Below are positions 24,984-36,200 of a stretch of 64,000 bases of DNA, piece after piece. Below the pieces are notes generated by a model. That model did not search any database. It had not been told where the DNA came from and worked only from the letters and a program-made list of their open reading frames with translations. The DNA comes from Bagarius yarrelli (taxonomy: Eukaryota > Chordata > Actinopteri > Siluriformes > Sisoridae). Numbering within the stretch: position 1 is the first letter of the stretch; each line of letters opens with the position of its first letter. Where the stretch lies: NCBI GenBank assembly GCA_005784505.1, contig VCAZ01000021.1:3909308-3973307 (forward strand). Reading direction: 5' to 3'. The translations under genes were made by a program, and so were the position numbers.

Positions 24984-25313
24984 CACTACACAAACAAAAG
25001 TATGTCGACAACTGACCATTACACCCATGTGTTTTTTTTAAACATTTTTAGCCTCAATCTTACTCTTATAATAACTCCCATACTTATGGAAAGTATTTTT
25101 CAGTAGATTGAGGGGCATGGCTGTAGGAATTAGTTCATTTAACGGTAATTTAACCGTATTAGGCACATGTGCATAGCACTGTCACACTGGAACATTTGCA
25201 GCTGCAATGCAAAGACATTTCTAAACCATGAGCAATTTCATGGCATTAGTTTGAAGAATGTTAGTATGCTGGTAAAATGTCCACAAATATTTGTCTATAT
25301 AATGTAAATTGTA
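24984..25313. mobile_element. Non-autonomous DNA element, about 330 bp
   Basis: Ends cactacacaaacaaaagtat and atatttgtctatataatg form an imperfect inverted pair. The body matches the element fragmented at 2111. Confidence 0.6.
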
Positions 25314-25664
25314 AGAGCTACCTTAGTTTATCTGCAAGTTTCATCCTAAATAACAAGCTTAATAATCATTTTTCTGTGTTTTTAAAAATTATTTACAGGA
25401 AGTAAATTTTTCACCACTGAAACACCATTTGAAATACCATTTATTTATTTTTTTTACTTAAGTGTAAATTTGCTGGGATGTAAATCCATAATTATATTCA
25501 CAGTCATTAGTTTCACAGTATTGCATGACATTTTTATGTTTTTTAAATCCTTTATCTCAATCAACATAACTGAGAATGTTGGCTTTACTAGTGTACATGT
25601 AACAAATATATAAGTATTGCAAGTAATTATGCATTCATAGGCAAAATGGGTTGCGACTCCGGCA

Positions 25665-28600
25665 TCACTGTGAACGCGTGGGTGAGTTCACAACAATAAC
25701 AGGCTGGAAGACAAAAACACAGTGAAAGTAAAGTTCACACATACAGACCATGACCTTATTAGTGCTTATATCATGATTACAGTATAAACATTTACACTAT
25801 GGTTTTTCTGAGTTCTTACCACATTGCTCCTCGGTGAGCAGCACTGAATGACTTTGCAGCAGAATGCAGCCAAGGTAGCAGAAAGAGCAATCATAGTGGC
25901 CTGAACCAGCATCCCTATTCCTGTAATATGCTCAGCTATGGACTGTGAGCAAGCAGAATAAATTCAAGTCATACTGTATTTACTGTTACTGTTATATCCT
26001 CTAAATCAACTCGAACTATGTACATAATACTTTAAGGAAGATTTATCTAAAACATTGTACTTCATTAATAGTAATTAACACTAATGCACCGATTTTCCAC
26101 CGACAGAGCTAAATTCACTTTCATTGTGTCCCTGCTAACAGGTTGAGCATTCCAGTTCGTTGCGGCACCAAGGCTGTGCAGTGATGCAGTCCTTTTATGG
26201 CCAAATGGGACAGGTGACACTCAACCCCCATGACCAAATCATTAGTTACTGGCTAATTCACTTCTCGTACACAGTGGTCACACCAGGACCAATCAAACCC
26301 ATTTGCTGCTTCTGTTGGCCAGAAATGGCTCGAGACATCAGAAGGCTTGTGAAATGGATGCCAGGAGTGGGCCATGACCAAGTCATGAAAAGCTACTTTC
26401 ACTACCAGCTCCTCAGAATCTCTGGTCACACCAAGGGGTGGACTTTGTCACAGATCTGCCTCCCTTAAAGGAGTCTGCTTACCAATATCCCTCAAGGGTC
26501 TTCTAACCACCAAGAAAACTGTTTCTAACAGAATCTACGGCATACCCAAGTATGCACTCTTAGACAGGGTCCCCAATTCGCTACAGCAACCTTTCAGTGT
26601 GTACTTAGCTACCAAGGTTTGGCTAGCCACAAAAGGTAGTCCCAGATTCGGTCCCTTCCCTATCATCCGTCAAAAAACTGATCACCTACAAGCAGCAAGC
26701 AAACTACAGAATTTATGCAACATGTATCTCTACTAACCTTTCATTCCAAGTTCCAGCATCCTTTACTCCAAGTATCTTAGCTACTGGCTCTGTGCAGCCT
26801 CTTCGGCACTTCTTTTCCTCTGCATGCTCCCCTGGTCTCATAAGTCTGCTCAAATTCTCTCTTATTTTCTTGTGCTATCAATTGTACCTGTCTGACAAAC
26901 TCCTGTCTCAAGTCTCAGTTATAAGTTACAGTGGAAAGCATTTTAAGAATAGAAGATCTGAGCTAAATCTAAAATGGAATGTTAAAAAAAAACATATGGA
27001 TGTGATGGTCAGTTACAGCCAGTCATATAGGAGCTGCCCGATGTATAACATCAAAGACTAACATGGGAGAATGTTAGTCCTTTACAGGATGGTACAACAG
27101 GATTGCTACAACATGAGAAGCAGCAGAGATATTTTGTTATGGTGTGAGATGACATAACTACATAATCTACATCCAACTTGTCTTGGTGAACCTGTGCTGC
27201 TATAACATCAGATTTCTGTTTATAAATCAAAGCTTTAAAGACTTCTTTACCCATAGTCTTTCACACATCTCTGTGGCGTATGTGCTGTTCAGCTGCTCCT
27301 CCCAGCATGTGTTAAAGTCGGGATAGATCCCCATTTCGCCCAATTTGTTCAGAAAGCTGATTGCTGATGCCACACACACCACAATCTGCATCCCCAAGCA
27401 GACCTTCAGCTATCAGAAAACAAGACACACACCTGTTAACAGAAAGTCTCTATAATTTATAATCATTTTGAAATTGGGCAATAAAACTTTTCTTACTCTA
27501 GAAGGATGAAGATTGTGTGCTGCTATTGCGACACCACCAGCTATTATGCTCTGCAAGAGAAAATTAAATGTATGCCATCACACGTTGTATTAGATGAAAT
27601 GTATGCCATCACACACTGTATTAGATGTCAAATACTTAAAACTTAAAAAGTAATGCGCTTACAGTCCAAGAAGAGATAGAGTTCAAAATGGTGTCAAAAT
27701 AAGGTGTGGAAGGAATAGAAAACACAACGCTTAAAACAAAGAGACCAAGCACAATCTGTGTTACCTGTAAAAGAAGAAGAAGAATTGAATCATAGAAACA
27801 CTGAAGCTGTTTCATGAAAAAAACATTTTAAGGAAAGTAAAAAAATGTCCACTCACCCCTAAAGCCTTTGGTTCTGCCTCCAGGTACTTTTGAGATCGAT
27901 AGTTGTTTTTCTGATACTTGACCTCAACTAGGTTTCTCGATTGAGTTCCTGTGTTCAGGACACTAGAAGCAATTTCCTCCATGTTACCTTCTTCTGCGAA
28001 ACAAAAATCAATACCATTAAATTAATAGTCTAGTAGTTAGCAGCCTCCTCTTATAATAACATAATAACATCCACGCTTATGGAAATGCTTTCCACTAGAT
28101 TTTGAAGTGTGGTGTAGCGATTCGCTCATTCGGTTGTTACTAACCCCATATGTTATTGAGTTTAGATGCTTATAGTGAGTGAGGAGGTCTGGAGTAGGCG
28201 GAGTTCAAGTTTATCCCAAAGGTGCACTGGAATTCTGGGAATGAGGTCATGGCTCTGTGCAGGACGCTCACGTTCTTCCACTTAGTTTAAGTGAAGGAAT
28301 AATGTTACAACTGACAAAGACCGTCTGTGTGCTTGAGATAGATACACTTAAGTTGGTAAGGTGTTCACAAACAGACCAGATAGTAAGTAACAATTTTATG
28401 TTTAAAAGAACTATAGACTATTATAAATACAATTTGGAATATAAAAAAGTGCATGAATGAATAAATGAATAAAAGCATTTATTGTCATTTTAATTACTTA
28501 ATACATCAGAATTAGAAGCCGTCGTTTATGCACGTCATCTAAAGGCAGAAGATTAAACAGGTGATGTCCTGGGTGTATTGTATCCTCAATTATATTTTTA

Positions 28601-29780
28601 GTCCTTAAATTATTCTTTCCAGGGAGGGTAATGAGCTTTGATATTTATATATATATATATACTTAATTTATACTAATTTATACTAAATGTATACTAAAAT
28701 ATACTATATTTATATACTCCCAAGTATTTGAAGATGTGGACCCTTTCCACACAGTCTCCAGTGATGTAACGTGGGGCTGGTTCAGCGCTACATTTTCTGA
28801 AGTCCAGAATGAGGTCATTTTTTTAGAGATGTTCAGAGATAAATTGTTGGTGTTTGTAGAATTATTTGGTGCTCGTAGATGTGTACAGGGAGTAGAGAAA
28901 GGGGGCCCAGTACACAACCTTGTGGAGAGCCGGTGCTAAGGGTAATAGTGGAGGATAAAGGATGGCCAAACTTGACGGTTTATGGGTGGTTCGTGAGAAA
29001 ATCCTATAATTAAACTGGTATGGGTCGGGTGGAGAAAAGAGTTGATGTGCTGAGAGACCAGTTTCTTGAAGCACTTTATAATAACTGGTGTTAGTGTGAT
29101 CTGTGGTCTAAAATCATTCAGGCGGTTGCTGGATTATTTTTTTAGGAACCGGGATGAAGGTAGCTAATTTTACACAGGGTGGTTAGATGGCTTATATTAG
29201 CGAGAGGTTAAAGATCTTTGTAAGCTTTGAGTACTTCACCAGGAACTCCATCTTGGCGAGCAGCTTTTCTAATGTTTATGGTTTTAACACTAGTCTCGTC
29301 TTATGCTCCTGTAGGATGAGATGGCAAGCTTCATATCATTAAGCATAGAGCAAATGTCATTCTGTAGAAGTGTGGACCTTCTCCCTACTGTTGCACAGTA
29401 ACCCTTTAACACTGTCCAGATTAGACTCCGAAACCCGTGCATGACAAACGGCAGTTTATCTTATATTCTGTACCAGTAAATATAATAGTGGGAGTCTGTG
29501 TTATCACAGTTGTGCGTAGGAACATTTTTTTTCCTCATAAAAAGTTTCTGTATTAGGCTGCATTCATCTGTTATCAGTCTTACTGTTCGTGTCACTGAAA
29601 AAATGCATTCCTATACAGCATGTTTCCCTGTGGGGATTGCATTAGCCAGGGAATGTACACTGTCTGTTTTTCAGAGCTTTCCTTAAAATCACTACAGTTT
29701 TACTTTGCAATTATGGGCAGCAAAGTTTAAATTGATAAATAAAACCCAATAAAGTGCAATCGTAAACTTTATTAATTCTG

Positions 29781-29842
<62 letters not shown>

Positions 29843-29866
29843 GGATGGATAGATGATAGATAGACG

Positions 29867-29897
<31 letters not shown>

Positions 29898-29943
29898 CGG
29901 ATAGATAGATAGATAGATAGATAAATGGATGGATAGATGAACG

Positions 29944-30015
<72 letters not shown>

Positions 30016-30148
30016 CAGGCGGGTGCGGGCGGGCGGGGGGATGGACAGATGGACAGATTGATAGATAGATATACAGACAGACAGACAGATAGATAGAGAT
30101 AGATAGATAGATAGAGAAAGTTGAATAGATATACATACAGACAGACAA

Positions 30149-30221
<73 letters not shown>

Positions 30222-30481
30222 GATAGACGGACGATAGACAGATGGTAGATAGAAAGTTAAATAGATATACAGACAGACAGACAGACAGACAGACAGATAG
30301 CATTTTATAAGTATGGTTGTCTTAGTTTCAGGGTTTCATTGCTCAAAAAGTTAAATCTTGTACATAACCCTTTCTTATATTAAATTATACTAATGTTATA
30401 TAGTCGCACCGGCTTTGCGTTAGTGACACTTCAGTAAAAATCCAATGCGCCGCTTGCAGACTTCAATAACTTACCCGCCAT
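25665..30481 (-). CDS. MS4A/CD20-like four-span membrane protein, copy 1, 206 aa
   Basis: Seven coding exons on the minus strand: 30481-30475, 27993-27857, 27764-27663, 27550-27497, 27409-27251, 25942-25820 and 25703-25665, all GT-AG, total 206 residues. After a hydrophilic N-terminus, ALGVTQIVLGLFVLSVVF (46-63) is TM1 with the MS4A-type LGxxQI start. IIAGGVAIAAHNL is TM2, LKVCLGMQIVVCVASAISF TM3 and IGMLVQATMIALSATLAAF TM4, which ends in a cysteine cluster (CCKVIQCC) likely to be palmitoylated. The TM3-TM4 loop carries a NST sequon and two cysteines. This is the CD20-like family (MS4A), plasma-membrane oligomers linked to receptor signalling; the orthologue in mammals is not assignable. Intron 1 is 2.5 kb of repeats. 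Copy 2 lies 1 kb upstream with the same exon plan. Confidence 0.9.
26230..26720 (+). mobile_element. Gypsy retrotransposon pol relic, integrase region
   Basis: Broken frames read WPEMARDIRRLVKW (the zinc-binding/linker region) and then WSHQGVDFVTDLPP near 26418, the conserved start of a Gypsy integrase core. Frameshifts and stops show it is dead. It lies antisense in an intron of ms4a copy 1. Confidence 0.75.
27571..27632. repeat. 31-bp tandem duplication
   Basis: aaatgtatgccatcacacgt... repeated once with small differences, inside an ms4a copy 1 intron. Confidence 0.7.
28040..28275. mobile_element. DNA element fragment
   Basis: Contains 'gctttccactagattttgaa' and 'catggctctgtgcaggacgc', the central part of the element seen at 2111. 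Lies in ms4a copy 1 intron 1. Confidence 0.6.
28720..29290 (-). mobile_element. Non-LTR retrotransposon reverse-transcriptase relic
   Basis: Minus-strand fragments in shifting frames resemble the RT domain of a fish LINE: KAARQDGVPG-like, a PVPKK-like stretch, 'GSPQGCVLGP' and 'YSLYTS' near 28860-28900. Many stops; not functional. Confidence 0.65.
29781..30300. repeat. GATA/GACA tetranucleotide array
   Basis: About 520 bp of gata with some gaca and gatg units, in ms4a copy 1 intron 1, ending about 175 bp from coding exon 1. ORFs over it are spurious. Confidence 0.97.
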
Positions 30482-30592
30482 GCTTATCCTGTGCTCCTAA
30501 AGCAGCGCTGTAAAGAACCGTGTGCTGTAGAAAAGGCGGATTGTGCTATTACGGAGGACTGTGTAGTAAAGACTGTGTAGTAAAGACTGGTG

Positions 30593-30705
30593 CGTGTCCG
30601 TGCAGCGGATCTTTACTTGTTTTCAGATTCGCTCTTAATTAGTTCCTCCCCGCGCCGAGAAATATAACCCTGAAACCCATGTGGAGCCCCCAAGCGCAGC
30701 TGTAC
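30593..30705 (-). promoter_or_regulatory. Conserved promoter block, ms4a copy 1
   Basis: The stretch including gcagcggatctttact and ccccgcgccgagaaat is repeated upstream of copy 2 (35023-35128). It begins 112 bp upstream of the ATG. On the gene strand it contains GGGGAGGAAC, an ETS/PU.1-like core; this reading is inference. Confidence 0.55.
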
Positions 30706-31438
30706 AGCCTATAGCCTGTCTGAGAGAGAGAGAGAGTCCGGCTATACAGTGCCTATACAATTACAGGGTTTATGATCAAATCCCAGGGCTTCCCCAGAGT
30801 CAGGCTTATCTGCTTAAAACCAGAACACAGGATATGTAATTAATCAAAAAAATAATACATTTTTTTAAAATGTTTTTAATTAATTTTTCAATGTTTCGGA
30901 ACTTGTTATGCTAAGCTTTTCGTACATCCAGTAAATAAGATCAATTATTTAAAAAAGAAAATATATAGATCACGATCTTTAGAAACAGCAAATACAGTTT
31001 ACTTAAAATTCAATTACATTTTTTTATTTTCTGAAAAATTGGCCTTTATTTAAAATAATTAACATGATATTAAACAAAGATCGCCATCTGCTGGAGAAAC
31101 AAAAGGGTTTACAGGCAGGGTATCAGATACAAACACAATTCCCTTAAAGGTACATTTGAATATATTTACATTTCCAAATAATAAACCGAGTTTTATTTTA
31201 TTCAGTTTACACAATTATAAAAAAAAAAAATCTACAAAAATAACGACAATATTTTCTATAAATTTTCTAAAAAGAAATTATACTAATTGACTCATTTTCC
31301 AAATTATTCGTGTTATTTAACTCGAGTTGTGTTGTATATGAACTGTATATGTGTAACGATTGTGTGAGTATTCTAAGCACATTTATAATGTGTGCGTGTA
31401 AAACAAAGCTGCAGTTATAATAGGTTGTGATGCTGCCT

Positions 31439-34400
31439 TCACTGTGGAGCCGGGGGTGCCTTTACCACAATAACAGGCTGAAATAAAAAAACAAACAAAC
31501 AACAGAAGTAAATAAAGTTCACACATAAAGACATTGATATTAAGCTATTATTAAGTTTGCAGAAATAGGTGGGGCATTTCTTACCACATTACTTTTCGGT
31601 GAGCAGCACTGAATGACTTTGCAACAGAACGCAGCCAAGGTGGCAGAAAGAGCAATTAAAGTCGCCTGCACCAGCATCTCTATTCCTGTGATATGCCCAT
31701 AAATGGTCTGTAAGGAAGCAGAATAAATTAGAAATAGGTACCTGATATATAATTGGTGTAATATTACTACACATAATGTACAGTATGTGTATAAACCTGC
31801 TCTGTAAACGCTGTCTTACCCATAGTCTGTCACACATGTTTTTTCCTAGGGTGCCATTGTGATCGTGGCCCCAGCAGTAGTGAATATAGGAATGTTCTAC
31901 CATTAAACTGGAACTGAGGATAAAACTAAATACTGAAAACACACACGCCACGACCTGCATTCCCAAACAGGCCTTTAGCTGTCAGGAAGTAAGATAAAGA
32001 ATAATTATAATTGTGTCAATCTTTTTATATGTGAATGTGTATACCTGCTAGAAAATGAAGGGATTGTTTTTTCTTACCGTAGGAAGATGAAGATTCTGTG
32101 CTGCCAATGCCACACTACCAGCAATTATGTTCTGTAAAGGGGACAAATAAATGCAAATCATCCTACATTTTTTAAAGAATTCAAATGATTTATTTCTAAA
32201 TGCTAAAGTTCTGAAGCTTACAGTTGAAGAGAAGCAAGCACTGACGATGGCTGTTTGGGTGTAATAATAATAATTCCAATTCAAATATATTGTGGTCAGG
32301 AAAAGGAGACTCAGCATAATCTGTGTTATCTGTAAAAACAGATTACAGAAACAACGGTTTCAGAAAGCGACAAGCAATATTTGTGAATGAAAATGTTTAT
32401 GTTTGCTTTTGATCTACACACCCCTAGAGCTTTTGGTTCTGCCTCCAGGTACTTTTGAGTTTGATTGGGGTTTTTCTGAAATGTCACCTCCATCAGTGTT
32501 CCTATTTCAGTCCCTGTGTTAGCATCACTTTGGACAATTCCCTCCATGTCTCTGTCTTCTGTAAAACAAAACATGTACGACAGTAAATGAAAGTCAGCAG
32601 CATTCAGGTATTGTTAGAAACAAACTACAGCAGTCATGTACTTTGTGTTATTATTTGTATTCATAACCTATGTAGTGTAAGGACTCATAGCTTCAGAAAC
32701 CCCCTTTAATCGTGCATTGGGGGTTAATGGTGTTTGGCGAGTTCGCAAGCACTTATTCATAATGTCCCAAATTAAACAACACACAGCTTGGCTATTGTGA
32801 AATGCTCAGGCGTAAGTGAGTAAGTGGACGGTCGTTTGTCGAAATCGAGTGTTAACTAAAAATAAACAAGGCGTAGAAATTTAGAAGCAAAAAACCAAAA
32901 CTGTTAGATGTTAAATATTCCAGTAAAATGTTGCATCTTTCTGAACTAACTGTGAGCTGATTTTTGTGAGTTCATCGATTGCATTTATAAAGGCTCCCAT
33001 CTTTCACATCTAAATGAATTTGGGATGATCTCAGGGTTCTTTTCATCTATGCATTCTTTTTGACAGACACTGTTCTTACTGACAAATGGATCATGTGGCA
33101 TTTGTAGCTCAGTATTTATTATAAGACACAGGACTTACATTTACATTTATGGATTTTGGTCAATCTTATTCTTAAATAATAAAATGATATTAGATAATGA
33201 ACTACATGAACAACCAAATTTTACTAATGAAGCTTTAAATCAGATACATTTACATTTACAGCATTAACAGACGCTCTTGTCCAGAGCGACGTACAAGAAG
33301 TGCTTTAAATTGTCAAGAGCAAGGTATTTAAGAAAGAGATGAGTTTTCAAACGCCTCTTGAAGACAGCCAGTGACTCTGCTGTTCTGACATTGATGGGAA
33401 GTTCATTCCACCATCTTGGTGGCAGAACAGAGAAAAGTCTTGAGGCAGACCTACCTAGTGTCCTAGGTAGATAAACCTCATACACTGTAAATATTGATAT
33501 TTTGCAAGTGATGTCACATGCTTAATGGAACATTAACATTAACATTATTATACGTTTTACAATTTTTTTAAATTGGGGTTGTTGTAAAGTTAAATGTTTG
33601 TACGCTTTTATTCTGGCGGCAGTGTAAGGTGAGGGATTCTCCACTAGATAAATGTAAAAACATCACTGAAGTGGAGATCTGGCAACGACCTTACGGGATT
33701 TTATGATAGAAATACGGCGACAGGTGTTGTATATGACCTCTAATTCTTAAACAACTTTGTGTCTGTGGATTATCCCTGCTGAGATTTGACTCATGATATC
33801 CTTAGTCAGTAAACTACCCAACAGTATGGACGTATTTATTGATAAAGACATCAAGCTCATTTGTATGTTGCTAACTGGGCCGTTGCCAGATCTCCACTTT
33901 AGTGATGTTTTTACATATATCTAGTGGAGAATCCCTCACCTTACACTGCCGCCAGGATGAAAGCGTACAAGCGTTCTTATTACAACCCCAAATTTTTTTG
34001 ACATTTTTAGCAATGTTTTCTTAAGCATGTGACATCACTTGAAAACTATCGACATTTACAGTGTATCAAGTTTACAGCTTTATTAGTGAAATTTATAACA
34101 AAGACTTATAGCCTGGTGTCTTCATGTCACATGAGAATGAAACACACTTTGGGTCCCCCTCAGAGATCTGTTTTATTAGTAGTGCCAGTGCGGAATGGGT
34201 GTGCAAAATTGCTAGCGGCGCCCCTGCCTGCAGGGTATTCTGATATTGACGGGAACGTCATTCCTCCATTGGAACCAGTGCCAGAACAGAGCTTGGAGCT
34301 TGAGCAGGGGTGCTTGGGTCTAGTGGGGGGGAGTGTTGGGTTAGGAAAATTCTAGGGGTCTATGCATGTTTGGGGCCTTTTAGTAGTAACAGTACAGAAT

Positions 34401-34964
34401 GGGTGTGGTAGGGGGTCCAAGCTCTTATTTTTTCAAAGGGCAAAATATATATATATAAAAAATATACTATGAACCTTTTTTCTCTTGGATAAGGGAAGTC
34501 ACAGTAAGATTTGTCTGTTAATATAAAAGGAAGTGGCGTCTTAGTGGTAAAGGTGTCAGACTGCTACCAGAAAGACCAGGGTTTGATATCCAGCACCACC
34601 AAGCCACCACTATGGAGCCCTGAACGAGGCCCTTAAATGCTGTAAATATAAATCTATTTTCTGTTGATTTTTTTCTTTTACGTGATTGTCTTGTGTATGA
34701 TTATAATTTAGATGATTTTGTAGATAAAAAAAAAAAAAAAACTCTCACTGATCAAGTTTATTTTAACAGCTTAAATCTCTTGAACTGAAGTTTAGTGTTA
34801 ATAGAACTCTGTAAATCGAAAACTCGACCCTGGCCTGCGTTTCTGATTACAACATGGACATTTCACAAGAAATGTCCGCCGCTTAACGGTCCAGATTTAA
34901 CGGTACAAGTCAAACTGAAATAAAAGAAAAAAGAAAATGCACTGCTGGAGAACTTACCCGACAT
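31439..34964 (-). CDS. MS4A/CD20-like four-span membrane protein, copy 2, 208 aa
   Basis: Coding exons 34964-34958, 32558-32422, 32329-32222, 32131-32078, 31978-31820, 31707-31585 and 31477-31439 join into 208 residues. Exon lengths match copy 1 (7, 137, 54, 159, 123, 39) except exon 3 (108 against 102). TM4 and the CCKVIQCC tail are almost the same as in copy 1, as are KYLEAEPKALG and HITGI. The TM1-TM2 region (ITQIMLSLLFLTTIYL, then WNYYYYTQT) and the large extracellular loop (HDHNGTLGKNMCDRLW) have diverged. Start codon, splice phase and promoter block are shared, so this is a tandem duplicate. Function as for copy 1; ligand or partner unknown. Confidence 0.9.
33255..33480 (-). mobile_element. 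LINE ORF2 C-terminal fragment
   Basis: The minus frame reads RLFSVLPPRWWNELPINV then ESLAVFKRRLKTHLF, the C-terminal signature of L2/CR1-type reverse transcriptase proteins. In intron 1 of ms4a copy 2. Confidence 0.7.
33481..34065. mobile_element. Fold-back element with arms of about 190-205 bp
   Basis: The left arm 33481-33687 and the right arm 33881-34065 are inverted copies (gtgatgtcacatgctta; ggcggcagtgtaaggtgagg; gtggagatctggcaacg), closely matching in the inner 90 bp, around a spacer of about 193 bp. Confidence 0.8.
34532..34655 (+). mobile_element. tRNA-derived SINE, truncated tail
   Basis: The head aagtggcgtcttagtggtaa and box accagggtttgatatccagc are present; the tail is deleted after cccttaaatgctg. 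Confidence 0.7.
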
Positions 34965-35022
34965 ATCTGTTTATCCTGTACTGAATTAAGTATATGAAGA
35001 AGAATTAAACAAATCGAAGGTT

Positions 35023-35128
35023 GTTGTGTGTCCGAGCAGCGAATCCTTTACTGTTACTCTGTTCCGCCCCGCGCCGAGAAATCTGACCCCCAAAAACATC
35101 TGGTGGGAAAGAGCAACAGCTGCACGGT
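35023..35128 (-). promoter_or_regulatory. Conserved promoter block, ms4a copy 2
   Basis: Matches 30593-30705 over gtgtgtccgagcagcg, ccccgcgccgagaaatc and acagctgcac, with a gap of about 12 bp. It begins 59 bp upstream of the ATG. Confidence 0.55.
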
Positions 35129-35559
35129 TCAAACACAGTTAAGTTCCTATGTGAATAAAGTGAACGAAACAAGTACGTGACTGGAAAGTTTGAAGATTAA
35201 AGCCCAGAATTAGCCAAACCATATTTGGGTTATTTAAATAAATAAATAAATAAATAAATACGAGGACCCCAACATATTTTCTGTTTTTAAGTGCTAGGTT
35301 TGTTAGTCCATCTTAATAATAAAGCAATAGGTAAAGTTAAGACTTAGGGGGGAAATTTTATAGTAAACTAAGACACATCGCCACCTGCAGGGTAAAAAAA
35401 AAATACCACAGGCAGGTTTATACTGTATGTATATGCAAAAAACAGAAGCACAAATTCTTTACAATAAAGTAGACTTGATAATGCATAAGAAAAAAATAAT
35501 GTGCATTTTAATAAAGCAAATAAAAAGCTGTCAGTTTTAATACATGTATGGTTTAGAGA

Positions 35560-35880
35560 CAGTGGCGCTGAGGAAGAGACAGGTGGCAGAGCTGGAAATA
35601 GCAGAGCTTTAGATGTTGAGGTTTTCGTTGGGAGTGACGAGGTTGGACAGGATTAGGAACGAGCTCATCAGGGGGAAGGCTCATGTTAGATGTTTTGTGG
35701 AGATTGAGGTGGTTCGGACATGTACAGAATAGAATATTAGAAATGAAGCTACCAGGCAGAAGGCAAAGAGGAAGACCAAAGAGGAGGTATTTGGATGCGA
35801 TAGACGAGGACATGAAGTTAGTGGGTGTGAGTGAACAGGATGTAGAGAATAGGCTTAGGTGATTCACTGGATGATGACAG
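35560..35880 (+). mobile_element. Non-LTR retrotransposon 3' ORF relic
   Basis: Plus-strand pieces read LRWFGHV, EMKLPGRRQRGRPKRRYLDA and EDMKLVGVSEQDVENR, the C-terminal end typical of fish LINE polymerases. No start, no intact frame. Confidence 0.75.
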
Positions 35881-36011
35881 GGCCGGAAATAAGAATTATA
35901 TGTATTATCTGTTATCAAAAGACTCAATGTTTTTGCAAGAAATAATCTAGTCAAAAATATGTATAGTAAAGTAAAGTTTATATAAGAGATATAATGTTAT
36001 ATCATGTTATG

Positions 36012-36200
36012 GAGAAGTGGTACCGCAGTGGTTAAGTTGTTGGACTACTAACTTGAGAACCGGGTTTCGAATCCCAAGCCACCACTGCTGGGCCCCTGAG
36101 CAAGGCCCTTAACCCCCAAATGCTCAGTTTTATAACAAGGAATATTATAAAGTTGCTCTGGATAAGGGCGTCTGCCAAATGCTGCAAATGTAAATGTTGA
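36012..36200 (+). mobile_element. tRNA-derived SINE
   Basis: The head agtggtaccgcagtggttaa, the box, and tail gctctggataagggcgtctg are intact. Confidence 0.85.

Larger units (their letters stand above)
20577..25640. other. Intergenic region, repeats only
   Basis: Between slx1 and the first ms4a gene. SINEs at 20935, 21647, 23370 and 23727, a palindromic-type DNA repeat around 23640-24010, a Gypsy fragment at 24640-24810 and a MITE at 24984-25313. No coding exon seen in 21850-23360. Confidence 0.6.

Noticed and set aside
29692..30303. 203-codon ORF and CRISPR-like periodicity
   Set aside because: It is a GATA/GACA microsatellite; units are 4 bp with no spacers.
34029..34355. 108-codon + strand ORF
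   Set aside because: It covers the fold-back arm and repeat sequence related to the LINE tail at 33255.
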